From: Stictocephala bisonia
Taxonomy: Eukaryota > Arthropoda > Insecta > Hemiptera > Membracidae
Assembly: GCA_035578905.1 (NCBI GenBank)
Contig: JAQJVL010000104.1
Location: 1,178,001 to 1,242,000, forward strand
Length of the DNA stretch: 64,000 bases
Reading direction: 5' to 3'
Numbering within the stretch: the stretch's first letter is position 1; each line of letters starts with the position of its first letter. The notes beneath the pieces are model-generated. The model was not told where the DNA came from. It made no database searches and saw only the letters and a list, made by a program, of their open reading frames with translations. Below, one piece after another: positions 1-12,305 of the stretch. A program made the position numbers and the translations under genes.

Positions 1-974
1 GCTTTATCTTGAAAAGTGGGATATTTTCCGTTAGTAGTAAGCAATCTCAGACAGTTGTCTAAAGGGAATAACCAAACACTAGATTCTAAACTTTATTCAG
101 AAGGGTCTAAACAATAGACGAGAGTAACCTATTCGTTAGGTTGGACACTTTATGTTAGGTTACGTTTTATTAGGTAAGTGAGATTAGTTTCGTTGTCCTG
201 TTAGTATTTTATCGTTCCATTTCAATAAAAAAGAAAAATAACAATTGTTATTATATTTTATCTGTATATAAAATGTTCCAATGTCATATAACCGGAAAGA
301 TCCGAAAATTGCACTGTACCAATCCAAAAACAGTATATGGAATTATCTTCATACAAAATCTATTACAGTTCCGAACGCCAAAGTATTTTGCAAAAAGGTT
401 AGTTAGTGTCATTTCCTAGTCTATTTGCGTGTGCCTATAGTGAGTGTGCATACTTTCAATAGGCAGGTGATGCAGTGGTCGCAGCACCGCATTAAGCAGG
501 AAATTACCGACAATTGAGCAATCTCCGCAGTGACGCTATTATGTTGGTCAGCTGCAGTTGTATGGTGGCCATTAGACAGGTCTGTCGAACTGCACCGGAG
601 TCACACATCACTCTCGTGAGATATCTGACGAAAACGCCAACGCCGAGAAAACGCTTTAGTTCTTCTCCGACAATATTTGTGTTCCAAAATTTTCATCAGT
701 AGATGTGGTTTTTTCAACTGTTTTTAATTTTGTTTCTTATATGTTTGCTTACATTATTTGTTTTACATGTTCCGAGAATTTCTCTCATGGGTAGGAAAGA
801 AATATTTCAAATATGTATCCAGAGAGGTCAAAATATAATTGGGTAAAAATCGGTTATATTTCCGCAAAATCTAAACTTTTCCTATAAACTTGGATCGTTC
901 TAAAATGATGATATTTTGTTAGAGGATATTACGAGGGGTAACCAACAGGGATTTAGTGCCAATCCGGCCGGTAT
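1..974. other. No gene recognised
   Basis: AT-rich sequence with no protein or RNA gene that I can identify. Positions 430-670 are less AT-rich than their surroundings and hold a 62-codon open frame (514-702, +) that resembles nothing I know. Short GTTAGG motifs near 130-170 echo the TTAGG telomere motif but do not form an array. Confidence 0.5.
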
Positions 975-1250
975 AGGTTGGGTAGCATACCTGATCAGCC
1001 TGAGAAGCAAACGAGATCAGCTTGGGTAGCAACCGTGATCAGCTTGAGAAGCAAACGAGATCAGCTTGGGTAGCAACCGTGATCAGCTTGGATAGAATCC
1101 GTGATCAGCTTGGGTAGCAACCGTGATCAGCTTGAGAAGCAAACGAGATCAGCTTGGGTAGCAATCGTGATCACCTTAGGTGGAATCCGTGATCAGCTTA
1201 GGTATCACACGTGATCAACATTAGTAGCAACCGTAATCAGCTTGGGTTAG
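975..1250. repeat. 22-bp minisatellite (GATCAGCTTGGGTAGCA type)
   Basis: About a dozen units of roughly 22 bp built on GATCAGCTTGGGTAGCA plus ACCGT. Two variants partly alternate (…TTGGGTAGCAACCGT and …TTGAGAAGCAAACGA), giving a 44-bp higher-order pattern at the start. The array decays towards 1250 into TTAGG-like sequence. A closely related unit (GATCAACTTGGGTAGCA) forms a second array at 29.0-29.9 kb. Confidence 0.85.
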
Positions 1251-2735
1251 GTAAGGTTAGGATAGAATGTGTCTCGATTCAGCTCTAAGCGGGAATATAA
1301 CCGATTTTGACCTATAATTGTTAGCTCTAGGGTGTTTAGTTCTAATGTATCCTGTATCCTGGGTGATTAACGTTGCTTAAAGAAAAAATAATGCTCTCAT
1401 CCCCTACCAGGATGTTTAAGAGAGGAAAGGTACAATTTTTGTCCAGTTGTTTTGGTACTGGATTGCTTTTGGGAAGAAGGGAGATTCTTTGACTGTCTGA
1501 ACGATGTAATCATTAATTGGTGATTGTTTTTGTTTTTTGTAATTGGTGAATTTTTCTAAATTTTCTATACTCCACTGGCCATGACACTGACCATTTGAAC
1601 TGTCAAGTGTCAAAAAAAGCTTTTAGGCCCAAATATACAAGACTTGAGAAAACGATTGCTGGCCGAGTGTGAGTTTAGTCACGCAGTCATTAATCATATG
1701 CTCCTTTCAGCATCCTTAGAAACCGGACATTAATGCTGTTGACAAAAATCTAGGTGGGGAAGCCTGTTTGAAATGCTAGCACATCTGATCACTGGATCAC
1801 ATACTCCAAATTATGAGCAAACAAATTGATCTCTTGATCGAAAGGTGTACTCTGGAACTATTAGACCAATAGTCTCGACTGAACCGGCGTGGCCAGGCCG
1901 TAAAATAATTGTGATTCGACTAGGTAATAAGGTTGAAAAATTCAGTTCTGCACGAATTTACACTTCACCAAGTTACGGAAACTCCTATTAATTAATAACA
2001 GAACATAATAGATCAGACTCTTATTTGGAATCAATTAAAATTAAACGTCTTAAACAGGTGAATGTAGGACTGAAATCCCTCTTCCGTTCAGACTTAGTAC
2101 CAATACTAAAGAATGATTCGTTATCAGCTGCGTGTTGTGAGGATAAAATGTTGGAATCCATCCAGGAACAAAAGTTGAAGGTTATGTCTTCGTGCAAGAT
2201 GGACTTCACTGCATGGCTGCATGAGTATTGTAGTTAACTGATATCTTACCGATTACATGTCGTGACTTATTTTGTTCAGCATGCAGCCTCCACGTCATAC
2301 GTAGACCACGTACGGTGGCTGTGGAGCGGTCAGAGAAACACGTAGTCAACTTCCGTTGATTTGGAATGGGAATGAGAACTACAATTCCACATAAGGAATC
2401 TGATTGGTTGATTCAATACTATATACAGATTATTACAAAAAGGCTATGCATTTTTAGATTCTTTGTGTGATTCTAAACTAAAAATGAGGAATAATATTTT
2501 TTCAAGTTCCGCTTGGTTTAGCTGCTAGATGCCATTTTGTTTTTTCATAAAACAATTCATATCTTTGTTGTTATCTTTACGATTGTTACTAAACTGGGTA
2601 AACGGGTTCATGTTAGAAGTTAGTATATCATTTATTTCAACTTATAACACTTTGCAGGTTAAAGCTAATTTTCATGAAGCTATAAAATGTATCCATCATA
2701 ATTTGAAGCCTTAGGAAAACTTAATAGCTTTTAAT
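1251..2735. other. No gene recognised
   Basis: Unique-looking AT-rich sequence. Overlapping frames of about 60-70 codons lie on both strands at 2021-2237. Neither resembles a known family, and mutual overlap on opposite strands is what chance frames look like. Confidence 0.45.
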
Positions 2736-4270
2736 CTCACAAATTATAAAAAAATTCTTAATATTTTAAAGTCATTGAAACCAAAGAAGTCAGTGGGTTG
2801 GGATGACATACCCCAATTCCTTTTAAAATCGTGTGCTGAAACACTCTCAGGGCCACTTGAATGTTTGGTTAACCGGTCGCTTCAAGAGGGGTTTTTAAAA
2901 TATCGCCTGTAAAACCAATTCTTAAAAAACAAAATAACTTATCAATAGACAACCTCCGTCCAGTCTCTCTCCTATCTTCATTTTCAAAAGTCTTTGAAAG
3001 AATCATTTGTAATAGATTATATGAATATTTTGATAGAAATAAAATTGTTCACTCTCGTCAATTTGGATTTTTAAAGGGTAAAAACATTTGTATCACAATT
3101 TTTGAGTTTTTCACTGCAGTGTCTAGTGCCGTGGATGGGTCACAGCACACTGTTGGTACCTTTTGTGACCTGTCCAAGGCATTCGACTGTGTGGACCACA
3201 ACGTCCTGATTGGGAAACTGTTGTCTTATGGCATAAAAGGAGTGGCACTTGATTTGATTGCTTCTTACATGCACAATCGTTAACAAAAAGTTATGATTGA
3301 ATCAGAAGAAGAGAGTGAATTTCAAGTAATGACTTCAGGAGTGCCTTGGCTCAATATTGGGCCCTATTCTCTTCATTTATGCAAATGATGTCCCTGAGGT
3401 CACTTCTAGTGGAGATGGTTCTCTATGCTGACAATAACTCTTTCATTTTTTCACACAAAAACAGAAACATCCTTTCAAATCAACTATTGGAACAAATAAT
3501 TCTATTAAATAACTGGTTCAATGCAAATGGCCTTAATTTAAATCCAAATAAGTCATATTTTATAAACTTCCAAATCAACCGTATTAACTGTACTTTAAAT
3601 AATGCATCCTTTCTGTTACCAAATTTCAACGCTGTCACATCCACGAGATTTCTTGGTTTGGAAGTGGATTCTAGCCTAACTTGGCGTCAGCAAATTAATC
3701 AATCGCTCCAAAAGCTTAGCAAAGCTTTTTACGCTATTATAACTCTCTCCGCAGTTGTAGATCTAAACACCCTAAAACAAGTTTATTTTGAATGTGTACA
3801 TTCCCTGATTACATATGGACTGTTATTTTGGGGCAGTTCTTCTAAATCATCTAAGGTTTTTCTAAAACAAAAGAAAATAATTAGACTTATGACAGGCTCT
3901 CTTCACAATGACTCTTGTAGGAAACATTTCGAAAATGTAGAGATTCTTCCTCTGCCATTAGCTTACTTGTTCTAGTCTTTACTTTTTTGTAAATTAAATT
4001 ATGAGATATTTTCTAACATGAATTACACACACTGCTATAGTACTAGAAACATTTCCACTTTGCAGTATCCTATTCATCGAACAACTTTTCTCGAAAAGTC
4101 CCTTTTTTACTCCTGTGTAAGACTGTGCAATCATCTACCAGTTGAGTTAAAAGGCCTGGATGATTATAAGATGTTTAAGAAGAGACTCTTTAAATATCTA
4201 ATCTCAAACTGTTTTTACAGTGTCTCAGACTACCTGGATTCCACGTCGGGACGGGTGGTTTACCAGTAGC
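2736..4270 (+). pseudogene. Broken Jockey-like non-LTR retrotransposon reverse transcriptase
   Basis: A 5'-truncated, inactive reverse transcriptase of the Jockey type, the enzyme that copies a non-LTR element's RNA into DNA at its target site. Read across at least three frames, it gives the finger segment (KPKKSVGWDDIP), then LRPVSLLSSFSKVFERII, then palm motif A (CDLSKAFDCVDH), then a GVP block, then the active-site box as LYADNNSF. The C-terminal part runs to about 4269 and ends in the FKKRLFKYL tail usual for Jockey-type ORF2. Breaks seen: a stop and frame change near 2910, a stop near 3280 (after MHNR), a frameshift in the GVP box near 3345, another frame change before YAD, and an in-frame TAG at 3973-3975. 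The second aspartate of the expected YADD is asparagine. The endonuclease domain is absent upstream. This is a dead copy; AT-rich sequence to about 4550 may be its 3' UTR. Confidence 0.88.
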
Positions 4271-6209
4271 GAAAACTGCTTATTTGGTTTATATATTTTA
4301 TATAGCTGCTCATCTCTGTTTGTTGTTTATTTATTGTTGTTTCAACATATCCAAGGTACAAAATCAATAGGAATTTACCTGTTTCAGTTAGGACTAATTA
4401 TAATTTAGTTCACTTTTAGTAATTTCCATTATTCCTAACTCTTTTGTAATTGTATTACTTCCAATACATCTTTTACCAGTACCTTTGCCCCCAAACTTAA
4501 ACAAATTTATTTTATTTTAATAAAACATTTGTAATTTTTTGAGTTTTACTTTACTGTTTTTTTCTTTCTTGGCTTGTTTATTATTTTGTCAACACATTTA
4601 GGAATTTTGACAGTTTAAGTAAATTAACAAACGAAATAACTTTAAAATACCATTTCATTTTGAAATATCTTCATATAATAATTTTTTCCGAGATACCTTT
4701 TCAATGGTTTATTTTGAAAACCATTCGTTATAAAAAATAAAAACTTCGTGTTTTTATTTTTACTGTGTTCTTTCTGCTTTTTTATACATACAGTAGTTAC
4801 CAAATGTTATTGCTTTTATTAATTATTCTATATTGTTAAGTGTACGATGAATGTCTTTTATTTAATACGTTCGAAAACGTTCCTATTACATCAAAAAGCT
4901 ATTTATTTTATTTATTAAAGAATTTCTGGAATTTAAGTCTTAGATACTGCCACGTGGATATTTAGTATCAACCTCTAATACCTACGCACCATTCCTGTAC
5001 TCCTGTTCATAATCCATGAGATAAGGAAAGATGTTTTATTAAAAACACTATCCCTAACCTAAAGAACCACCAGTGATTCTCCCTTAGTTGATTTAGTGAA
5101 AATAAACAATGAAACTTCACTAAGCCTTGTGGATGATATTCTTGTTGGCTGTTCTATAAGGACATACAAGGCACCAAACGTTATACAGTAGTATAACGCC
5201 TGGAGAATGCTCTATGGGATAGGATTAGGAATTACATATAATTTTAGTACTTAATTTATTGATTTAATAACTTATTTTTAGTCTTTTAAAAATTATGCCC
5301 CATTTAATCAAGCAAATAAATTAAAAACGGAAAACATAAATCCTAAATTTGCTAATACAAAAAAAACATCCTTGACATTTTAATTGAATTGAATTATTTT
5401 TTAATATACTGATCCTTGAAATTTCATTTTCCATTTTCTGAAAAATATAAGAGAGTTAAATATTAAACTCCGTACACAACATTTTAGTTCAGTAGTTATT
5501 TTTTTCGTTTATTTTGAGACTTTTTAAAGTTAAGTACCGTAATTTAACCAAACAAATCAATTAAACTTGGATTGCTTAAAAAAACTTGACTCATAAATTT
5601 AAAAAAATAAAAAGTATACTAAGGATAAAACTAATAATCCTTGATATTTCATTTTATCTTTCCTGAAAATTTAATAGATTTAAATATTTTTAATTTTTAA
5701 TTGATTTTGTCTATATAATTAATTTGAAAAGAATGAAAAGATGGATAGATGTTTGTAAATGAAAAATTAATTAATTAATTCCTTGGTTTTTTTATTAATT
5801 ACTTTACTTTAAAATATAACTAAAGAGAAAAATAGTTTCAGTAAAATAAAAATGTGTACGTATTTTTTATCGCACATCGCATAACGCTGTCTGCACGACG
5901 ACAAAATGCAGTCAAATGAACAGCTGTTCAGTAAAAACACAGTTGTATTATGACTGATCCCATTATTGCACGCGCGCGCGTGCACACATACACATTCACG
6001 CACGGGGCGGGCCAACAGAAGACAATGAATATGTAATCCAATGGCATATAACCAACTCACCACTACTGTACATGAAGATTGGAACTGATTGTTGACGCAT
6101 TGTTGAGGAATATCTGTAAGGATAGGAAATACTGATGTAGTCGTGGAACTTGGCTCATAGTGTTTACAGATAGAGGAATTGTTCGATTTTTGAGGTTTTT
6201 CAAACATAC
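4271..6209. other. No gene recognised; AT-rich
   Basis: Mostly AT-rich sequence; the first 280 bases may be the 3' end of the upstream retroelement. Near 5970 a CG-alternating palindrome (CACGCGCGCGCGTG) stands out. The 132-codon minus frame at 5809-6207 resembles no family I know. A phrase around 5945-5965 (GTATTATGACTGATC) recurs near 9596-9611, so the two places probably share an old dispersed repeat. Confidence 0.45.
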
Positions 6210-6247
6210 TCTTAATAGAAAGTCTTTCTAATGACTTTCTATTAAGA
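6210..6247. repeat. 38-bp perfect hairpin (15-bp stem, 8-nt loop)
   Basis: TCTTAATAGAAAGTC and its exact reverse complement are separated by TTTCTAAT. The stem is perfect and AT-rich. It is too short for an insect pre-miRNA and has no known partner gene. Confidence 0.8.
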
Positions 6248-8589
6248 TCGACGGATTATATCTCTTCAGAATTATTTATAAAATAAAGAATCTCTGCTCG
6301 GAAGTATTAACAGATTGTGAGGGTTGGGGGGGGGGGGAGTTCGATCATATTAGATTTACTGTCCATTAGGCCAATATTAACATAAAAGGCAATTGTTTAC
6401 CCATTGTTCGATAGCTTTGTGTTTATGTCTTTTTGTAGCTATTGAAATAAAGAATGATGATTGCTTGGTGTATTTATTTTTTTAATTTTATTTTCATGAT
6501 ACATATCTAAATATTTTGTCGTATTGTTGTTACTTATTGTAATTTGATACCATCTAACATTTTTCAAATCATTTTTAAATTCTTCTAAAAATACATAACG
6601 ATTACTGAAAGTTTTTAATTGATTCATAAACAATCTTTTGAAGCACAATTGTTTACTTTTTTACCAAAATGATCTGAAAATGTATTAATTGTATCATTAA
6701 GTCAATGGATGCAGGCGTTATAAAGCTATCAAACTTACAAAGTAATACTTCAAGGAGTGCAAATAGTACTGTACATAAAATATGCAACTTTATACTAATA
6801 TTTATAGGTAAGTACAGATTTAACATTTTTTGGGTTGTAAAATATATTTTTTAAACAGAATTAGTCTTTTTAAATGTTAATTCCATTGTTATAACAAACA
6901 CACGTCGTTTTTCTCTTATTTGCCTAGTAATTCCCTAGTGAAATAAATTTCCTCGTGAATCCCTTCATATAACCAGGCTCTTAGTACATGTAGAATCACT
7001 TTCGCCCCTCGTCAGATATTTTACTGAAACAAATTTATGTTGTTTCATAAGATATAAGTTAGAATACACTCATTTCTCTGTCTCTAAGTTAGCTTATCTC
7101 TGTCTTTGCTTTCCAAGTCTGCTTTTCATTTATAAAAATCTAAATTTCAAAATACTGTATATTTGTTGTTCACTGTAAATGGATTATGTTTTTTTTTTTA
7201 TGTATTTATAAAAAGCCTTTTATGCCACAAATATATTTAAGGAATTAATCAGGGCAAGTGTTTCATTATATTTTGTATTATTTTAGATAAAACTGGCATA
7301 TTTCTATATAACTTAAAAAATATATATTCCAAAGATACTTACACAGGTAATATGTGAGTTATTTTATCAACACGATACTATTTTCAAATTTAAATACTAA
7401 TTTATTATTACTCACTTTAATTGTATAAGTTTGTTCACGAGTTAGGGCTACTAGTGTAATAAATTTAATAATAACTATGATTAAGTACCCTTTTTTCATT
7501 TTTTACAATCATACATGACCAGTTTTGGCTCTTAGGCCATCTTCAGATTGTAAATAATGTAACCTATATTATATGTTATATTAGACTCTGAATACAATTT
7601 GTTAATTCCAACAACAAAATGAGGTTTTTGCTGTAATATACATGACGTAATCTATTTTTGTATATTTTGAAATTGTTAATTAAAGAAGCAGGATTTGTAA
7701 ACTAGATAATGAGGGTACGTACGGTAAGGGATGAAATAAACACCTTGTTTGTGACAAAGTTCAAAAATGTTTCTAGATAATTTTTAACCTTAGTTTATTA
7801 CATATTAAAAAAATTTAAAGGTCCAACAAAATCTCTCGAATGAAGATAATTATACTACATTTGTCAAATTATTTAGAAAGGCAATAATTAATTGTACTTT
7901 GCCCACGAATTATCATTAACTTTCTTTAAAGTGTAATAAACATTAGTTAAATTTATGTGAAAAAAACAATACCCCTGGGAGGTCTAAATTCCTCTTGTAC
8001 CTGGTCCAAATATCAAGGCCGTCCGATTAAGGACATTATCGCAATTAATGTTTAATTGGGTTCATAGTTTATGGCCATCATTAAGTGTACAGCTATAATT
8101 TTGGTCAGGGCCAGTGAACTTATTAATGCCGCCCTTTTCAGTTAAATACAGCTTTTTAATGAGATTTCGACGCCATTTGTAGTGACCCTTCCTTACGAAC
8201 AGCTCTCAGGACCTTGGCTGAATCATAGTTAAACGAACTCTATATCTAAATCATTGGAAATAATTACAAAAATATTATACATAAAGTAATAACTAACTTT
8301 TAACATTACTTCTCCAGTCGGGACTAATAAAACCTACCTGACGCTTGTGAAACTAGTTAAATTTTATTACTAAAACACTGCCAATTAGGCTCTTTCTTAT
8401 CTTACAATATTGACCTTAAAGAAACGAATCAATGTTATGTTACTATTTTAAAATATCTGTTAAAATATATGTTACAAAAGAAACATCTAGTATATTTATA
8501 ATACTAATACATGTCTAAAAACATGAAACGTACAACAAAATCTCCTGAATGAGAGGAATTCTGTGCACTATTTGGTCTATTTAACGCAA
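6248..8589. other. No gene recognised; short repeat relics
   Basis: AT-rich sequence without a supported gene; an 11-G run lies just upstream near 6330. Segments near 7820-7860 and 8530-8575 share ACAAAATCTC(C/T)(T/C)GAATGA and nearby bases, suggesting two diverged copies of one dispersed repeat. A hammerhead-like relic is listed separately at 7514-7546. Confidence 0.45.
7514..7546 (-). other. Decayed hammerhead-like motif (Penelope-type)
   Basis: Read on the minus strand: CTGAAGA, a short stem (TGGC…GCC), AAAA where GAAA is expected, then ACTGGTC. This is the same order as the better preserved motif at 35363-35395. The GAAA box is mutated, so it would not be active. It is probably a relic of a Penelope-like terminal repeat; no coding part is visible beside it. 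Confidence 0.4.
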
Positions 8590-9250
8590 TGATTGGTCAG
8601 TTGACACGATAGTTGTTCAAGTTGACATGATGCTTGTTCAAGTTGACACGATGGTTGGTCAAGTTGATATAATGGTTGGTCAAGTTACACGATGTTTGTC
8701 AAGTTTACACTATGTTTGGTCAAGTTGACACAATGTTTGTTCAAGTTAACACGATGTGTGTTCAAGTTGATACGATGGTTTTTCAAGTTGACACGATGAT
8801 TGTTCAAGTTGACACGATGGTTGGTCAAGTTGATATAATGGTTGGTCAAGTTGACATGATGTGTGTTCAAGTTGACACAATGGTTGGTCAAGTTACATGA
8901 AGTTTGTTCAAGTTGGCACGATGGTTGTTCAAGTTGACACGATGATTGTTTAAGTTGACACGATGGTTGGTCAAGTTGATATAATAATTGGTCAAGTTAC
9001 ACGATGTTTGTCAAGTTTACACTATGGTTGGTCAAGTTGACACAATGTTTGTTCAAGTTAACATGATAGTAGGTCAAGTTGACACGATGTGTGTTCAAGT
9101 TGACACAATGGTTGGCCAAGTTGACACAACGTTTGTTCAAGTTTACACTATGGTTGGTCAAGTTGACACAATGTTTGTTCAAGTTAACATGATGGTAGGT
9201 CAAGTTGACACGATGTGTGTTCAAGTTGACACAATGGTTGGCCGTTTGTT
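8590..9250. repeat. 21-bp minisatellite (TCAAGTTGACACGATGGTTGG)
   Basis: About 30 units of 21 bp with a constant TCAAGTTGACAC core and a variable 3' part. Because 21 is a multiple of three and the unit has few stops, open frames of up to 91 codons appear on both strands (repeats such as QVDTMVG and HRVNLNK). I regard these frames as by-products of the array, not genes. Confidence 0.92.
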
Positions 9251-11193
9251 AGAATATAAGTAATGATCCTGCTGTAGCGCAATTCCAGTCACGAAATATA
9301 CGATTTAGAATATACAAACATTTTTTCAAACTTGTCTTATTACTCTGTCAAATTAACCCATCGTTCCACCCAGTACTGAAGTAATTAGTTCGTCACAGTT
9401 CGTGTTTGGCAAAAAACAACAAGATAATATTTTATTTTTCAACTGTATTTCAGCACCAGCTGAGTTTCAGACAGACTCTACGTTGGGCTAATTATCAGGG
9501 GTGGATTGGTTTTACAAATTTTTCCAGTGGAGCGTCACCGACACACGCACACTGTCACACCTAATGAACCCGGCGTGTATTGTCAAAAAACAACAGTATT
9601 ATGACTGATCGCACATTATTACCCGGCCGACAGGATGTGACATGTGCGATGCGCCTCTCTCTGTTGTCTTGTTGCTGGTTTGACTGTTCAACACCTAAAT
9701 TACGAGATACACCATCAATTAAAAAACCATTTATTAACTAACGCTGCAATCTCTATGGAATTACCGTATCGCTATTGTATATATATTGAGTAAATTTAAT
9801 TTGTATCTAAGCAATGTTGGCTGTATGCCTAAATATTAGATTTATATAAATATTGATGAAATTCCTTTAGCTGACCCCTAAACTCAAACTTTTTCTATGG
9901 AAAGTTAGTGGGCGAGTAATACAACATCCAACCTAACCTCCATGCTTCCTTCATTTCCTTATTAATTACGTATTATTTATAGGTGGTTTTAACATTTATA
10001 CATCCTATTTATTGCTACTTGACAGCACAGCCTCTACTGTTCAACTCTTACACTTAATTCTACTTCATGTATAGGCCACGCCGTGCGATTATGCCACAGA
10101 TAAACTGACTACATGCAGAGAGTTTGTCTTCTTGCTAACAATTAATTGTAACCCTATTGTAGTTTGTAGACAATCCGCATTGCAGCGCATCAAACGTTTG
10201 TGGGCTGAGCAGAGTTTGTCAGATTGTGCCAGCACATAGGACCAATCCACAGAGGACCAAAACTGGTTCACAAATGTTTTTACCTCCATCACTCACAACT
10301 ACTCCCTGACCTACACTACCCTAACCTAATGTAACATAAACTTGAGCACAAATCGGTGTGCGTGTGGTATATATTTTACGTTGAGAATACAGTACGGCTC
10401 TATGGACAAAGACAGCACTACTAGCTGGTGCAAAAACATAGAGCACTGACTGTCTGCCCACTGTCGTATAGCATCCTCATGGTTTGGCTTGGATATTATA
10501 TGACAGTGTTTTTGTTTTAAAAAAATATGTTTAAAATGTCTCATAAAACTTAATTAGGTATTAAATAGTGTAGAAATCAATCATCGTTAGTTAAAAATGT
10601 ATTTAAAGAAAAAAACAAATTACTAACTATAAAAGTCTGTAGATATTTTCGTATATGTTTATTCACTTACAAAAAAAGTTACTGATAAAAAAGAGAAACA
10701 TAGTAAAATAGAAAATAAATTATGAAGTATAATGCTACAATTTAATGTCTATTTGAAGGAATCGAGTTTTAATTAGCCTATTCCAAGACAAAAAAATTAA
10801 CGTTTATTTCTTGGCACAAACCATGTTTTGTACCTAAATTAACGAGTGTTTGAAATTATTAATTGATCTAGTACAATTACTTTTGTATATAATTATTTAT
10901 GTTAGGTTATTAGACGTATTTTATAACAATATTCAAGAAATGTATGAATTGTGTTACAATAAATAATTAATTGGTTTTAGTATAAATAAGCTTTCAAACA
11001 AATAAAAACCAACTCAGTATGTGTCCTAAATTATCTCTAACCCATCAATAGAGGCGTTAGAGATAATATAATAAAATCTCTAACCTCATCTCAAAGGCGG
11101 GCGAGTGACTCGTTTGGGCCTTTCGTTCTTCTCCTCTTATCTGTTGTTGCAAAGGAATAAACAAACATCCCCTAAGAAGGAAGTACAAGCGTA
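9251..11193. other. No gene recognised
   Basis: No supported gene. A segment around 9540-9660 is GC-richer and shares a phrase with 5945-5965. At 11030-11067 ATTATCTCTAAC and its exact complement form a 12-bp stem around a 14-nt loop. Minus-strand frames at 10089-10544 resemble nothing known. Confidence 0.45.
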
Positions 11194-11201
11194 CATTCAG
11201 T

Positions 11202-12010
11202 CAGCGATGCCAACCTAGGGAGAATTCCCCTAGATTTAGGGAAGTTTTGAAGATACTAGGGAATCAGAGAAAATACACTAATATTTAGGGAAATTTATGC
11301 AGTCTTGCAAATAAATATTGAATTTATATTTCAAATAAATACAAAATATATTGACGGGTGATAAAACCTTAACATTTGGATCCTTCATACTACAAAAGAC
11401 TTGGAGTCATTTCATATTGCATTCAGGGTAATTTCCCGGTATGTAGGGGAGACAGTGATGATATAGTGGCAACCTTTATGGTATATTTAGCGTTTAAATT
11501 TGAAATCTAGATCTGGTTATCAGTCTCCAGTCATGAATATCTCATCGTAACAATCGTGATAATGGTGGTAAAGCAAAATTTCCCATCCGCCTCTTTGTTT
11601 TACTAAATTGTCGATGTTAAAATCACAATATGTGACTTAAAACCCCTACATATCTAATTTTCAATAAGATATGTAATGTATTTTTTCGATTAATTCCAAT
11701 TATTTACTGCTTTTATTTACTATATAATTTAACCGTTTCCTGACTTACAATAAGTATATTTCTGGTGTTGAGACATTCCTTAACAAGTTGCAAAAGGTTA
11801 CAAATCGATTTATCTACTTTCTATTTAATCGGTTTTTTCTAAAATGTTTTACCTGGTTTCGTGTACTAATATAGAACTTGTCTTCTCTAGTCTATTAATT
11901 GTTCACTGGTATCTACGCAAAATTCATGTATCTAGGGAATTTTTTATTAATCTAGGGTAATTTAGATTGTTCATCTAGGGAAAAAACACTAAGCTAGTTT
12001 GGCAACGCTG
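11202..12010. mobile_element. Non-autonomous hAT-type element
   Basis: The ends are inverted repeats: CAGCGATGCCAACCTAG at the left and the complement of CAGCGTTGCCAAACTAG at the right (15 of 17 match). The motif CCCTAGA/TCTAGGG recurs near both ends, as subterminal repeats do in hAT elements. A perfect 8-bp direct repeat CATTCAGT flanks it (11194-11201 and 12011-12018), which is the target duplication size made by hAT transposases. The 809-bp body has no transposase frame, so it would depend on an enzyme made elsewhere. Confidence 0.85.
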
Positions 12011-12109
12011 CATTCAGTGTTGGATGGAAGGAGGTTTGTGGTTATTGCTTGTGTTTTTCTGAGTAGCTTGACAAAGTGATCGAGTGAATTCAATAATTAT
12101 AATTTTAGT

Positions 12110-12305
12110 GATTCAGTGTGGTCTTTAACAATGGAAAAGAAAGCCAAAGGAAAAATTATTAAAAGTGGTGAGAGGAAAACAGTATTAAATGTATATAAGT
12201 ATTTCGAAAAGTGTTACCCAGATAAATATGTTTTTTTTTATGTAAAAAAAAAAAACAGTGAGGCTACGTTAATTAGTGAAAGAACTAGGATTGAAGAATT
12301 GTAAA
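12110..12305 (+). pseudogene. Fragment resembling a transposase N-terminus
   Basis: An open frame from ATG at 12131 reads MEKKAKGKIIKSGERKTVLN and ends about 57 codons later at 12304. It carries a KTVLNVYKYF segment and a serine-rich ISERT segment that remind me of the helix-turn-helix N-terminus of a family of insect DDE transposases. No catalytic domain follows, and a run of adenines after 12245 has probably shifted the frame. The hAT-type element at 11202-12010 lies just upstream and could have separated it from its 5' sequence. The family assignment is from memory and uncertain. Confidence 0.35.

Noticed and set aside
5809..6207. 132-codon minus-strand frame
   Set aside because: No recognisable domain; it crosses a CG palindrome and repeat-like sequence, and no homology is apparent.
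8676..9263. Frames on both strands with 7-residue repeats (QVDTMVG, HRVNLNK)
   Set aside because: They arise from the 21-bp minisatellite, whose unit is divisible by three and has few stops.
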